IMG/VR virus record: IMGVR_UViG_3300046004_001823
Span: 1-33,527 of that record
Origin: a virus
Length of the DNA: 33,527 bases
Direction: 5' to 3' (one strand)
Shown piece after piece: positions 17,645 to 23,989 of the stretch. The notes under the pieces were generated by a model. The model had not been told where the DNA came from. It made no database searches and saw nothing but the letters and a program-made list of their open reading frames with translations. Both the position numbers and the translations under genes were made by a program. Every line of letters begins with the position of its first letter. Positions within the stretch are counted from its first letter, which is position 1.

Positions 17645-17710
17645 ATGCCGTACGCTCTCACCCGCTCCGGCGTTTCCGCGCCGCGCGTTGCCTTGGCCCC
17701 CTTGCGATGA
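17645..17710 (+). CDS. 21-aa leader mini-ORF ahead of holin-like gene
   Basis: The first ATG after the promoter-like element opens a 21-codon frame whose stop overlaps the holin-like start as ATGA (17707-17710). The holin-like gene has no clear ribosome site of its own, so this leader may supply ribosomes by termination-reinitiation. The peptide has no recognisable features. Confidence 0.3.
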   Translation: MPYALTRSGVSAPRVALAPLR

Positions 17711-18030
17711 CGCCTGCCGAATGGATCGGGGGCGCCGTCGCCCTCGGCACCCTCATCGCGTTAGCAGGACGTGGACTGCGCAGCCTGCTGCGGTCCTTCC
17801 ATGCCGAGCACATCGCCCCGTCGATCATCAACGTGAGCCATGCGATCGCGGACAACACCAAGGCCACGTCGGCCCTGACCGACGCGCTGGCGCGCACGAA
17901 CGAGGCGCAGGAACGCGGATTCAATCGCCTGGGCGACATCATCGCCGACCACGAGACCCGCATCACCGTCCTCGAGCTGCCGCAGCCGAAGGGGTCGGCC
18001 AAAGCCCGACCCAAGCGGAGGGCGCCATGA
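17707..18030 (+). CDS. Holin-like membrane protein
   Basis: A 107-aa protein with one membrane segment near the N-terminus (EWIGGAVALGTLIALAGRGL, about 4-23). An amphipathic/coiled region follows (DALARTNEAQERGFNRLGDI), then a basic tail. It comes directly before an endolysin gene, so a holin or holin-like pore role is the best guess. Single-segment holins with an N-out/C-in layout and a charged tail are known. The frame is open upstream to 17590, but that extension is Arg-rich and overlaps the promoter-like element, so I chose ATG 17707. The stop overlaps the endolysin start as ATGA. Confidence 0.55.
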   Translation: MTPAEWIGGAVALGTLIALAGRGLRSLLRSFHAEHIAPSIINVSHAIADNTKATSALTDALARTNEAQERGFNRLGDIIADHETRITVLELPQPKGSAKARPKRRAP

Positions 18031-18641
18031 CGCCACGCCCGCACCACACACATCGGCCACGCCTCCTGACGGTGTTCGCGGCGATGAGTCTGGCGACCCT
18101 CCCGCTCGTCGTGTCCGCCCAACGGCCGACACCCTGCACGCCGCGCTCGCAGCTCACGGGTCGCGACACACTGCTTGTGATCCTGCCCTGCCGCTCACTG
18201 GACGTGCTCCCGGTGGGGATGCGCCGGCAAGTGGACTGCACGCTGGCGAAGATGAAGGCGGGCGGCTGGGACGCGACCGTCATCGAGACCTACCGCAGCG
18301 ACGAGCGGCAGCGGTTCCTGTACAGCTACGGTCGCACGCGGCCGGGTCCTCGCGTCACGAACGTGGCGACCGCGGCCACCGGTCTGCACTACTGGACGCT
18401 GGCCGTGGACGTGATCGACCGCAAGAAACACTGGAACGCCAGCCCAAAGTTCTGGTACTGGCTCGGGCAGCACGCCGAGTCGTGCGGGCTGATCGCGGGC
18501 GCGTTCTGGCGGTCCTTCCCTGACCGCCCGCATCTTCAGTACGCCGCGTGGGAATCCGCCGCAAGACGGCCGGCGTGGGCGAAGCGGTTGCAGGCTGAAG
18601 GCAAGCGCGACTCGCTGCTGCTCCGCCTCGGGGCGATGTGA
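18027..18641 (+). CDS. Endolysin, M15 peptidase with secretion signal
   Basis: A 204-aa cell-wall peptidase likely to cut peptide bonds in peptidoglycan cross-links at lysis. Residues 1-31 form a Sec signal peptide (basic start, hydrophobic LLTVFAAMSLATLPLVVSA, likely cleavage after A31). The M15 (VanY/VanX-type) zinc site is visible: H121 and D128 in HYWTLAVD, H169 in the motif DRPHLQY with D166 as the acid, and the YRSDERQR loop at 89-96. Because it carries its own signal, export need not depend on the holin. An AGCGGAGG site (18014-18021) precedes ATG 18027. The stop overlaps GTG 18638. Confidence 0.85.
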   Translation: MTPRPHHTHRPRLLTVFAAMSLATLPLVVSAQRPTPCTPRSQLTGRDTLLVILPCRSLDVLPVGMRRQVDCTLAKMKAGGWDATVIETYRSDERQRFLYSYGRTRPGPRVTNVATAATGLHYWTLAVDVIDRKKHWNASPKFWYWLGQHAESCGLIAGAFWRSFPDRPHLQYAAWESAARRPAWAKRLQAEGKRDSLLLRLGAM

Positions 18642-19165
18642 TTCCGCTCCCCAAGTGGCTGTCGTGGCCGATCGTGGTGCTCGCGACCCTTATCGCCGCG
18701 TGGGTCGCCGTGGCGAGCTATGGCGCGAGCCGCTACGCGGACGGCCGTCGCAGCGTGACACGATCGGGGGATGTTGTCCCGCTGGGCGTGACCGTGGCCC
18801 GCGCAGCCGACAGCACGGCGAAAGCGCACACCGACACGGTCGTGCAGCGCATCGTCGTCACGCGGTGGAAGGTGGACACGTTGATCCGCGAGGTGCCGGA
18901 TTCGCTGAAGAGCGTCCCGCAGATCACGGTGCTCATCGCAGCCACGCAGACGCTGACGGCGCAGGTCGACACGCTCACGCGCGCGCTCGACGTCGAGCGC
19001 GCGGTCTCGCGACTCCAAGCGTCGACCGACAGCGCCGCGCTCGTGTCCGCGCAGCTCGTGCTGGCCGCCAGCGCCGACAAGATCCGGGCGCTCGCGCAGC
19101 GCCCACAGTGGCGCACCGTCGCGCTCGCGCTCGGCGCGGGCGTCGTCGCGGGGCTGCTGCGCTGA
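18638..19165 (+). CDS. Spanin-like two-segment membrane protein
   Basis: A 175-aa protein with an N-terminal membrane segment (LSWPIVVLATLIAAWVAVAS, about 8-27). A charged, helical periplasmic-type region follows (TLTAQVDTLTRALDVERAVS), and a second hydrophobic stretch lies at the very end (TVALALGAGVVAGLLR). Position after the endolysin and the coiled-coil middle point to an i-spanin-like role in outer-membrane disruption. The hydrophobic C-terminus is unlike classical Rz and could instead indicate a two-segment holin. No convincing outer-membrane lipoprotein partner is present. GTG 18638 overlaps the endolysin stop. Confidence 0.5.
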   Translation: MIPLPKWLSWPIVVLATLIAAWVAVASYGASRYADGRRSVTRSGDVVPLGVTVARAADSTAKAHTDTVVQRIVVTRWKVDTLIREVPDSLKSVPQITVLIAATQTLTAQVDTLTRALDVERAVSRLQASTDSAALVSAQLVLAASADKIRALAQRPQWRTVALALGAGVVAGLLR

Positions 19166-19218
19166 TGGGGTGCTCGCGTCGCGCCACGTTGGCACCCCTG
19201 CCTCCCCTGACCCGCTGA
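19165..19218 (+). CDS. 17-codon mini-ORF with LMGC-like context (doubtful)
   Basis: ATG 19165 overlaps the spanin-like stop as TGATG and encodes MGCSRRATLAPLPPLTR. It ends two bases before the receptor-binding protein start. The same frame is open upstream and reads AAALMGCS, which resembles a lipobox followed by a short Pro-containing tail as in Rz1-type o-spanins. The upstream part is Arg-rich and lacks a proper hydrophobic core. I rate an o-spanin as unlikely and translational coupling as likelier. Confidence 0.2.
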   Translation: MGCSRRATLAPLPPLTR

Positions 19219-19220
19219 TC

Positions 19221-20573
19221 ATGTTCACTTTGCGCCAAGCGCCGGCCCTCTCAAGCCTCTCGGTGCGCCAAGCCCCCGCCCTCGCGAGCCTCTCCGTGCG
19301 TCAGTCCGCCGGCGCCGCGCTCGTGCCCTCGCTCGTGCTGGACTTCGCGCACGTCGCCGCCCTCGATCCCCGCCTGACCTTTGCGCGAGCCAGCACCGGC
19401 ACGTACACGGACGCGCAAGGCGTGCTGCGGACGGCCGCGAGCGGTGTGCCGCGGTTCACATACGACCCCATCACGCGTGAAGGGTTGGGGCTGCTGATCG
19501 AGCAACAGTCGACGAACCTGTGCCTGTACAGTGAAGCGCTTGAGACGTGGCCCGGTATCGGCGTAGCCAACACGGTGACGTCGAATGTCATCAGCGCCCC
19601 CGATGGGACGATGACGGCCGATCTCGTGCAGCAGGCGGCAGCTGGACCTGCGAGCAGTGGGCGGAACCGCGCCATCACATTTGGCGGAGACGGCGAAAAG
19701 GCGATCGCGGTGTTTCTGCGACGCGGCAGCGGAGCGCCTTGCACGGTCGGCGTGTTCGACGCGACCGCGGCTGTGTTTCGTAATGCCGTGACCGTGACCT
19801 GGGCGGCCGATGGTGCGCCCACCGTCAGTTCCGCGGCCCTTGGCGGCAGTGGGACGATCTTTCCCGCGCAAAACGCGGGGAATGGGTGGTATCGTGTCGC
19901 CTTCTCGGCCGCGAGCGTGGTCGCCGCCAACGTGAACCAACTGCGCATCTATGTCGCCACGGTCGCCGCGGCCGTTAACGGTGACAGCGTCTATGTATGG
20001 GGAGCGCAGGCCGAGGACCTCAACGTCCCGACGAGCTACATCCCGACGGCCGCCAGCACGGTCACGCGCAGCGCGGATACCTGCGTAATGACCGGCACGG
20101 CATTCTCCGCGTGGTATCGGGCCGACGAAGGGACGCTGGTCGCTGAAGGACGCCTTAGCCCGGCGGGGACGGGAGTGACTGGTCCGGGGCCAGTGCTTGC
20201 GTGCTTGGTTGGCGCGAACCTCAACGATTTGATTGAGATCAATCGCAACAGCAGCGGGGATAGAACGCAAGCAGGACCATATATAGTCAGCGGTGGATCG
20301 GAACAGTTTGCTCCGTCAACTTTTGGCTCTGGCACGTTTAGCACAACTCAGCGTGGGCGTGTTGCGCTTGCTTACCGCACCAACGACTGCCGAGCCGCCG
20401 CCAGTGGCGTGCTGTCAACGCTCGACACGTCGGTGACGTTGCCAGCCATCAGCCAGCTTTCTATCGGGGCCCGCACGTCCGGCGCCTCGCGATGGTTTAA
20501 CGGGCCCATTGCGCGTGTCGCCTATTATCCGAAGCGTCTGCCGGACGCGCAGCTCCAGCAGGTGACGCTATGA
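19221..20573 (+). CDS. Receptor-binding/tail fibre protein
   Basis: A 450-aa adhesion protein. After a short N-terminal repeat region it has the phrase typical of many phage and prophage fibre proteins: LTFARASTGTYTDAQGVLRT, then PRFTYDPITREGLGLLIEQQ and STNLCLYSEALETW. A carbohydrate-binding jelly roll follows (about 130-300; NGDSVYVWGAQAEDLNVPTS and YIPTAASTVTRSADTC). A second domain closes with GPIARVAYYPKRLPDAQLQQ, a LamG-like ending. It would bind host surface sugars. ATG 19221 is chosen over GTG 19170 because the repeats begin there. The segment near 20205-20365 is clearly less GC-rich than its neighbours. Confidence 0.75.
   Translation: MFTLRQAPALSSLSVRQAPALASLSVRQSAGAALVPSLVLDFAHVAALDPRLTFARASTGTYTDAQGVLRTAASGVPRFTYDPITREGLGLLIEQQSTNLCLYSEALETWPGIGVANTVTSNVISAPDGTMTADLVQQAAAGPASSGRNRAITFGGDGEKAIAVFLRRGSGAPCTVGVFDATAAVFRNAVTVTWAADGAPTVSSAALGGSGTIFPAQNAGNGWYRVAFSAASVVAANVNQLRIYVATVAAAVNGDSVYVWGAQAEDLNVPTSYIPTAASTVTRSADTCVMTGTAFSAWYRADEGTLVAEGRLSPAGTGVTGPGPVLACLVGANLNDLIEINRNSSGDRTQAGPYIVSGGSEQFAPSTFGSGTFSTTQRGRVALAYRTNDCRAAASGVLSTLDTSVTLPAISQLSIGARTSGASRWFNGPIARVAYYPKRLPDAQLQQVTL
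19231..19320 (+). repeat. 33-bp tandem repeat in fibre gene
   Basis: TGCGCCAAGC recurs at 19231 and 19264, with a diverged TGCGTCAGTC at 19297, exactly 33 bases apart. At the protein level this gives three 11-residue units (LRQAPALSSLS, VRQAPALASLS, VRQSAGAALVP). Such a repeat at the N-terminus could form the attachment stalk and may vary in number between relatives. Confidence 0.8.
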
Positions 20574-20884
20574 CCTACGCCGACTACTACCTGCGCTTCC
20601 CCGACGGCGCGACCGCCGCGACCGTGCTCGGTGACGCGGACGCCCCGCGCTACCAGTACGTCGACACGATCGGCACCATGTACGTCGACGCCACCGACCC
20701 GCCGCCCGAGGGCGATCCCCCGGCGGAGCCGCCGACGCCCTACGACGGCTGGCACGTCAACGTACGCGCGATCGTCGGCACCGATGACGTCGCCCCGCTC
20801 CTCCCGTACGCCATCACGCCGACGCATCCGCGCCGGACGTGGTCGGGCGGCATGTCCCCTGCCCTCCCAGAGCCCACGCCATGA
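20570..20884 (+). CDS. Hypothetical protein after fibre gene
   Basis: A 104-aa protein starting MTYADYYLRFPDGATAATVL, with a Pro-rich middle (PPPEGDPPAEPPTPYDGW) and a closing beta segment (VNVRAIVGTDDVAPLLPYAI). Similar small proteins behind fibre genes in other phages often sit at the tail tip or assist fibre assembly. No family is recognised here. ATG 20570 overlaps the fibre stop, and its stop overlaps the next start, both as ATGA, so it is translated with the fibre gene. Confidence 0.6.
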   Translation: MTYADYYLRFPDGATAATVLGDADAPRYQYVDTIGTMYVDATDPPPEGDPPAEPPTPYDGWHVNVRAIVGTDDVAPLLPYAITPTHPRRTWSGGMSPALPEPTP

Positions 20885-21219
20885 CCCGCCGCCCGCAGTA
20901 CCTCTATCTGAACGAGCCGCTCATCATCGCCGCTGACCCGGCCGCGACGGGGACCACCACCCTCACGGCGTGGGTCGCGGAGTCGCCCCGCGGCGTCCCC
21001 AGCCCCATCGGCACGCTCACCGGCAGCACCTCGAGTCCCGTCGGCACGCCGGCCGCGTACGTGGTGTCCTTCGCGCCCGCGCTGTTGCAGGCCGAGCTCT
21101 CGACCTACGTGACGCGCCCCGTCTGGGTCCACGTGCGCTCGAGCGCCACCCTGGCCCACGAGGTCTACGCATGCCAAGTCACCGACGTCGACCCAGACCT
21201 CCTGCCGACGCTGCTGTGA
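20881..21219 (+). CDS. Hypothetical beta-rich protein, tail-associated
   Basis: A 112-aa protein that reads as a small all-beta domain: YLYLNEPLIIAADPAATGTT, TLTAWVAESPRGVPSPIGTL, VVSFAPALLQAELSTYVTRP, VWVHVRSSATLAHEVYACQV. The plan is similar to the Ig-like N-terminal half of the gpW fusion at 3022-3555. It may be a structural or decoration domain. The start ATG 20881 is an ATGA overlap. After its stop there is a gap of 25 bases before the zinc-ribbon gene. Confidence 0.6.
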   Translation: MTRRPQYLYLNEPLIIAADPAATGTTTLTAWVAESPRGVPSPIGTLTGSTSSPVGTPAAYVVSFAPALLQAELSTYVTRPVWVHVRSSATLAHEVYACQVTDVDPDLLPTLL

Positions 21220-21244
21220 CCGGCTCGCGCGCAGCCCCGCGATC

Positions 21245-21376
21245 GTGACGTCCACCAGCCCACGCCGCTGCGCCACCTGCAAAGAGTGGGGCAAGCCCAA
21301 CCCGACGGGCCACTGTAAGCACTGCGGCGACGTGTTCACCCCCGCCGACCTACAGGGACTGCCGAGGGGCGCATGA
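21245..21376 (+). CDS. 43-aa zinc-ribbon protein
   Basis: A very short gene with two CxxC knuckles, C9/C12 (CATC) and C24/C27 (CKHC), with a Gly after the second pair. This is a classic four-Cys zinc ribbon. It could bind nucleic acid or a protein partner. GTG 21245 is the only usable start in the frame. The stop overlaps the phosphoesterase start as ATGA, so the two are probably translated together. The spacing of the cysteines makes chance unlikely. Confidence 0.6.
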   Translation: MTSTSPRRCATCKEWGKPNPTGHCKHCGDVFTPADLQGLPRGA

Positions 21377-22512
21377 GAGCCAAAGGCCAGAGCTACCGCC
21401 CGTGGACGAAGTCGGAACTCGCGGCGCTCGAGCAGGGCGCCCGGGCGATGTTGACCGCCGAGCAGATGGCGCAGACGCTGTTCCCGCATCGGACGCGCGT
21501 CGGCATCAGTCAGAAGCTGCGGGCAATGGGGCTCGGGCTCCACACGATCGCGCGAGCCGACGTGATCCCCATGGTGCGCCCCGTGGCCGAGTATCGCGCG
21601 CCAGAGGGGCCGACGCTGGTCGAGGCGTTCGCGCCCGACGCCAGCGCGGACGAATCCGAGGACGTGTTTTTGGCGCGGGTGATGGGCACGGCGGTCCGCA
21701 GCATCGAGAAAGCCAAGGCGCAGCGCCACGCCCGGCTGCGGATCGCCAGCGAACGGCCGATCGCGATCTCGATCTCGAGCGACTGGCACATCTCGACGCA
21801 CGGCACCGATCTCCCCGCGCTCAAAGAGTACGCCGAGTACGTGGGGCGCACACCGGATCTCTACGCCCTGGGCGTCGGCGACTTGCTCGACAACCCGATC
21901 AAACACAAGGGTGGCAACGTCGGGCAGCTCGGCGACGACCTGCGGCTCCTCGACATTCTGGTCGGCTGCTTCAAGGGCAAGCTGCTCGGGACCACGTCGG
22001 GCAATCACGACGACTGGTCGAAGGTGCTGGCCGGTACGGATCACTTGCAGACGCTCGCCCGCCGGCATCGCATCCACTACGCGCCCGACGAGCTGCTGTG
22101 GGTGGTGGAGATCGTCAACCCGCTCGACGTGGACGAAGTGACGGCGACCTATCGCATCCACACGCGCCACCAGTGGCGCCGGCATTCCAACCTGAACCCG
22201 CTGCACGCCTGCTGGACGTGGTTGCAGGAAGAGGGGCCGAACTGGGACACGTGCCCCGACGTGCTGGCCATCGGCCACAACCACACCGCGGCGCACGGCT
22301 GCCACCAGTTCGAGCAGCGCGATGTGTGGGGGCTGCGGATGGGCGCCTGGCAGGTCGATAGCAGCTACGCCCGCGCCAAGGGATTCGCCCGCTATCGCGC
22401 CACGGCGCCGACCGTCGTGCTCTGTCCGACGCGGGACCAGCGGGTGCAGTGCTTCTCAGACCCGCAGGACGCGGTGCGGTTCATGAACGGTGAACACGAC
22501 GACGCCGCATGA
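21373..22512 (+). CDS. Calcineurin-like metallophosphoesterase with N-terminal HTH/SANT-like domain
   Basis: A 379-aa enzyme expected to hydrolyse a phosphodiester, perhaps on nucleic acid, using two metal ions. The set of metal ligands is complete: D137 and H139 (SDWH), D170 (GVGDLLDN), N211-H212-D213 (GNHD), and H302/H304 (GHNH). Residues about 8-55 (YRPWTKSELAALEQGARAML, then a helix up to KLRAMGLG) look like a Myb/SANT-type DNA-binding domain. Phage enzymes of this kind often sit near replication or late genes and their substrates are unknown. ATG 21373 overlaps the zinc-ribbon stop, and its own stop overlaps the zincin gene. Confidence 0.85.
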   Translation: MRAKGQSYRPWTKSELAALEQGARAMLTAEQMAQTLFPHRTRVGISQKLRAMGLGLHTIARADVIPMVRPVAEYRAPEGPTLVEAFAPDASADESEDVFLARVMGTAVRSIEKAKAQRHARLRIASERPIAISISSDWHISTHGTDLPALKEYAEYVGRTPDLYALGVGDLLDNPIKHKGGNVGQLGDDLRLLDILVGCFKGKLLGTTSGNHDDWSKVLAGTDHLQTLARRHRIHYAPDELLWVVEIVNPLDVDEVTATYRIHTRHQWRRHSNLNPLHACWTWLQEEGPNWDTCPDVLAIGHNHTAAHGCHQFEQRDVWGLRMGAWQVDSSYARAKGFARYRATAPTVVLCPTRDQRVQCFSDPQDAVRFMNGEHDDAA

Positions 22513-22808
22513 AGTACCCCGCCCTGCCGACCACGGCGGAGGCGCCAGGCGGCACCATTGCCGTGACCTGTAAGCCCACGCTCCGCCACGCCGACGGCAC
22601 CGAGTGCTGGGGAATGTGGGACGCCGCCAACCGCACCATCGAGATCGCGTCCAGCGCGGCCCGCCGGCACCAGTGGCGCACGTTCTACCACGAGCTGACG
22701 CACGCGGCGCTCGACGACTCAGGCATCAGCCAAGGGATGACCGACGCCATGCAAGAGACCATCTGCGAAGCGCTGGCCACCGCCCGAATGCGGGAACGGT
22801 TTGGCTAA
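22509..22808 (+). CDS. Stand-alone HExxH zincin (ImmA/IrrE-like)
   Basis: A 99-aa protein with the zinc-protease motif YHELTHAALDD (H61, E62, H65). A later acidic residue in AMQETICEAL could be the third ligand. The layout and small size resemble the catalytic core of ImmA/IrrE-type (DUF955) proteases without an attached HTH. ImmA-type enzymes cut a phage or plasmid repressor to trigger induction. Here the gene lies shortly before the repressor gene, so that role is possible but inferred. The product may instead be a SprT-like fragment. ATG 22509 overlaps the phosphoesterase stop. Confidence 0.7.
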   Translation: MKYPALPTTAEAPGGTIAVTCKPTLRHADGTECWGMWDAANRTIEIASSAARRHQWRTFYHELTHAALDDSGISQGMTDAMQETICEALATARMRERFG

Positions 22809-22813
22809 ATTGC

Positions 22814-22841
22814 TTGCAATTGCGGCGGGCTCAGGTATTAT
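22814..22841 (+). promoter_or_regulatory. Sigma70-type promoter candidate
   Basis: TTGCAA (22814-22819), a 16-base spacer, then TATTAT (22836-22841). This is the best sigma70-like promoter I can see in the window. A perfect palindrome GCAATTGC (22816-22823) overlaps the -35 box and may be an operator. The start of transcription would fall near 22848, directly at a 9-bp hairpin, and the message would read into the small gene at 22892. Confidence 0.6.
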
Positions 22842-22849
22842 CGCGATGA

Positions 22850-22871
22850 CCTCCGGCGGAGTCGCCGGAGG
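22850..22871 (+). other. Perfect 9-bp stem-loop in 5' leader
   Basis: CCTCCGGCG (22850-22858), loop GAGT, CGCCGGAGG (22863-22871). It would form right at the predicted 5' end of the transcript from the promoter at 22814-22841, some 20 bases before the gene at 22892. It lacks a U tract, so a simple terminator is unlikely. A stabilising 5' hairpin, an operator or a translation control element fits better. Confidence 0.6.
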
Positions 22872-22891
22872 CAAGGACTTGGGGGCGATGA

Positions 22892-23137
22892 ATGCGTAGT
22901 GCGGCGTATGTCTTTGACGTGATCGAACCATTCATCCACCCTGTCCCTGCCCGCACCGGTGATCTGCTGGTGGTGCGCCCCGGGACGGCCGTGCCGATTG
23001 CCGTCGTGCGAAAGATCCGGCAGGTGTGGACCGTGGTCCATGTCGGGCCGCCCAACTACGGCGCGCTCCTGATCCCCATCTGCGACGGTCTGCTCATCCC
23101 TCAGACGCCCGCCGACGCGCTTTTTTGGGCCGCGTGA
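22892..23137 (+). CDS. Hypothetical 81-aa protein opposite the repressor
   Basis: A small protein (MRSAAYVFDVIEPFIHPVPA start) of beta-rich character, with an SH3-like look in DLLVVRPGTAVPIAVVRKIR and QVWTVVHVGPPNYGALLIPI. I cannot assign a family. It has its own sigma70-like promoter and leader hairpin, and a GGGGGCG site before ATG 22892. Its last 44 bases overlap the 3' end of the repressor gene on the opposite strand, so transcription of the two may interfere. A lysogeny-related role is possible from position only. An inverted repeat (TGGACC, GT, GGTCCA; 23027-23040) lies inside the gene. Confidence 0.55.
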   Translation: MRSAAYVFDVIEPFIHPVPARTGDLLVVRPGTAVPIAVVRKIRQVWTVVHVGPPNYGALLIPICDGLLIPQTPADALFWAA

Positions 23138-23573
23138 GCTCTGCATCGAGCACTTCGATTGCGGTCAAGGCCTCCTCGCGGTCCTTCTTCGTGACCCGGC
23201 CGACCATCACCCGCCCCTCGGCCGCCGCGTAGGGCTCCAGCGCGTCCACGACCCGCTGCTGCTCGTCCGCCACCGCGCGCATCATCGCCAGCACCGACCG
23301 GGCATAGCCACGGATCTCGGCTAGTCGCACGAGGTTCGCGCCCGTGCGCTCCATGGCGAGCGCAATCGTCTCGTCTTCGGCCGGCATCGCGGGCCGCGAC
23401 GGCAGCGACTCGGCCCAGGCTAACAGCTTTTCACGCAACTCGCCCTGAGGCGACTCGCCCTGCTTCCATCGGCTCAGCGCAGAGCGTTGCACGCCCATGC
23501 GGTCCGCCACGCGATTCTGCGAGCTGCGCTTGGCTTCCTGCCACACGAGTTCCAGTGCGTCTTGTACGTCCAT
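23094..23573 (-). CDS. Xre-like repressor candidate
   Basis: A 159-aa protein, the only confident - strand gene. Residues about 16-40 form a helix-turn-helix (RSSQNRVADRMGVQRSALSR), followed by WKQGE as in Xre/CI proteins. The rest is helical (GANLVRLAEIRGYARSVLAM) and likely serves in dimerisation. There is no visible S24 protease domain with Ser/Lys, so RecA-driven self-cleavage is unlikely. It is divergent from the RHH gene at 23678, with a shared control region of 104 bases between them, and so probably holds the lysogenic state. ATG is at 23573-23571, preceded by AGGGG. Confidence 0.7.
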   Translation of the reverse strand: MDVQDALELVWQEAKRSSQNRVADRMGVQRSALSRWKQGESPQGELREKLLAWAESLPSRPAMPAEDETIALAMERTGANLVRLAEIRGYARSVLAMMRAVADEQQRVVDALEPYAAAEGRVMVGRVTKKDREEALTAIEVLDAELTRPKKARRRASEG

Positions 23574-23677
23574 GTAGACCCCTAAAGGATGAAACTGGAT
23601 AGTAGGTCTTGCGCCATCCCGTACTGTCCTGCATTATCCTGACGCGAAGCGATTTATCACTAACTGCCGCCTTCACT
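23574..23677. promoter_or_regulatory. Divergent control region (lysogeny switch)
   Basis: The gap between the repressor (-) and the RHH gene (+). Rightward promoter candidate: TTGCGC (23609-23614), 17 bases, CATTAT (23632-23637). Leftward -10 candidate: TACTAT on the - strand (23599-23604), with no good -35 at normal spacing. TCCTG recurs at 23627-23631 and 23637-23641, ten bases apart and overlapping the rightward -10 box. GGAT recurs at 23587-23590 and 23597-23600 near the leftward one. These direct half-sites are candidate operators. The region is clearly more AT-rich than the genome average. Confidence 0.5.
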
Positions 23678-23875
23678 ATGTCAGAAGAAAGTACACCGCG
23701 TCAACTCAAACTGCGCACGTCGCCCCTGTCGGTGAGCTTCTCACGTCCGGAACGCGACCTCGTGGTGCAAGCGGCCGGGCAGCTCGGCGACACCGTGTCG
23801 GCGTTTATCCGCGATGCCGCGGTGCGGTCCGCGGCCCGAAAGCTGCACGCCGCATCGCGCGCGAAAGCCGCCTAG
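23678..23875 (+). CDS. Ribbon-helix-helix regulator (Cro/antirepressor position)
   Basis: A 65-aa protein with an RHH-type pattern: a basic strand (KLRTSPLSVSFSRPE), helix A (RDLVVQAAGQLGDT) and helix B (VSAFIRDAAVRSAARKL). The plan is the same as Arc/MetJ and DUF1778-type antitoxins. Its place, divergent from the Xre-like repressor, is that of Cro, so it likely shuts down repressor expression or early genes. An antitoxin role is less likely because no toxin gene is next to it. The start at ATG 23678 is chosen over TTG 23609, which lies within the promoter. No strong ribosome site is seen. Confidence 0.65.
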   Translation: MSEESTPRQLKLRTSPLSVSFSRPERDLVVQAAGQLGDTVSAFIRDAAVRSAARKLHAASRAKAA

Positions 23876-23884
23876 CGGCTCTGG

Positions 23885-23930
23885 GGGCGCCCAAAAACGC
23901 ACGCGGCCCACTGCTGACACAGTGGACCGC
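23885..23930 (+). other. Stem-loops in gap 23876-23989
   Basis: GGGCGCCC (23885-23892) is a perfect palindrome. It is followed by a hairpin with arms GCGGCCCACTG (23903-23913) and CAGTGGACCGC (23920-23930), loop CTGACA, and one C/A mismatch. No U tract follows. The hairpin could be a terminator-like or processing site, or a short structured RNA. A TATAAC box (23971-23976) before ATG 23990 may be a -10 element, but no matching -35 is evident. Confidence 0.4.
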
Positions 23931-23989
23931 GGTAACACGAGGGCGGCGCACTCGGCGCCGTCGTTCAACTATAACGCACGAGGGCACAA

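Noticed and set aside
18655-19218. Full-length embedded o-spanin in an alternative frame of the spanin-like gene
   Set aside because: The translation is Arg/His/Ala-rich without a hydrophobic signal before the LMGC-like stretch.
23110-23130. Intrinsic terminator with T6 run at the end of the 81-aa gene
   Set aside because: The GC-rich stretch before the T run does not form a stable hairpin, and the A/T run codes Lys-Lys in the repressor.
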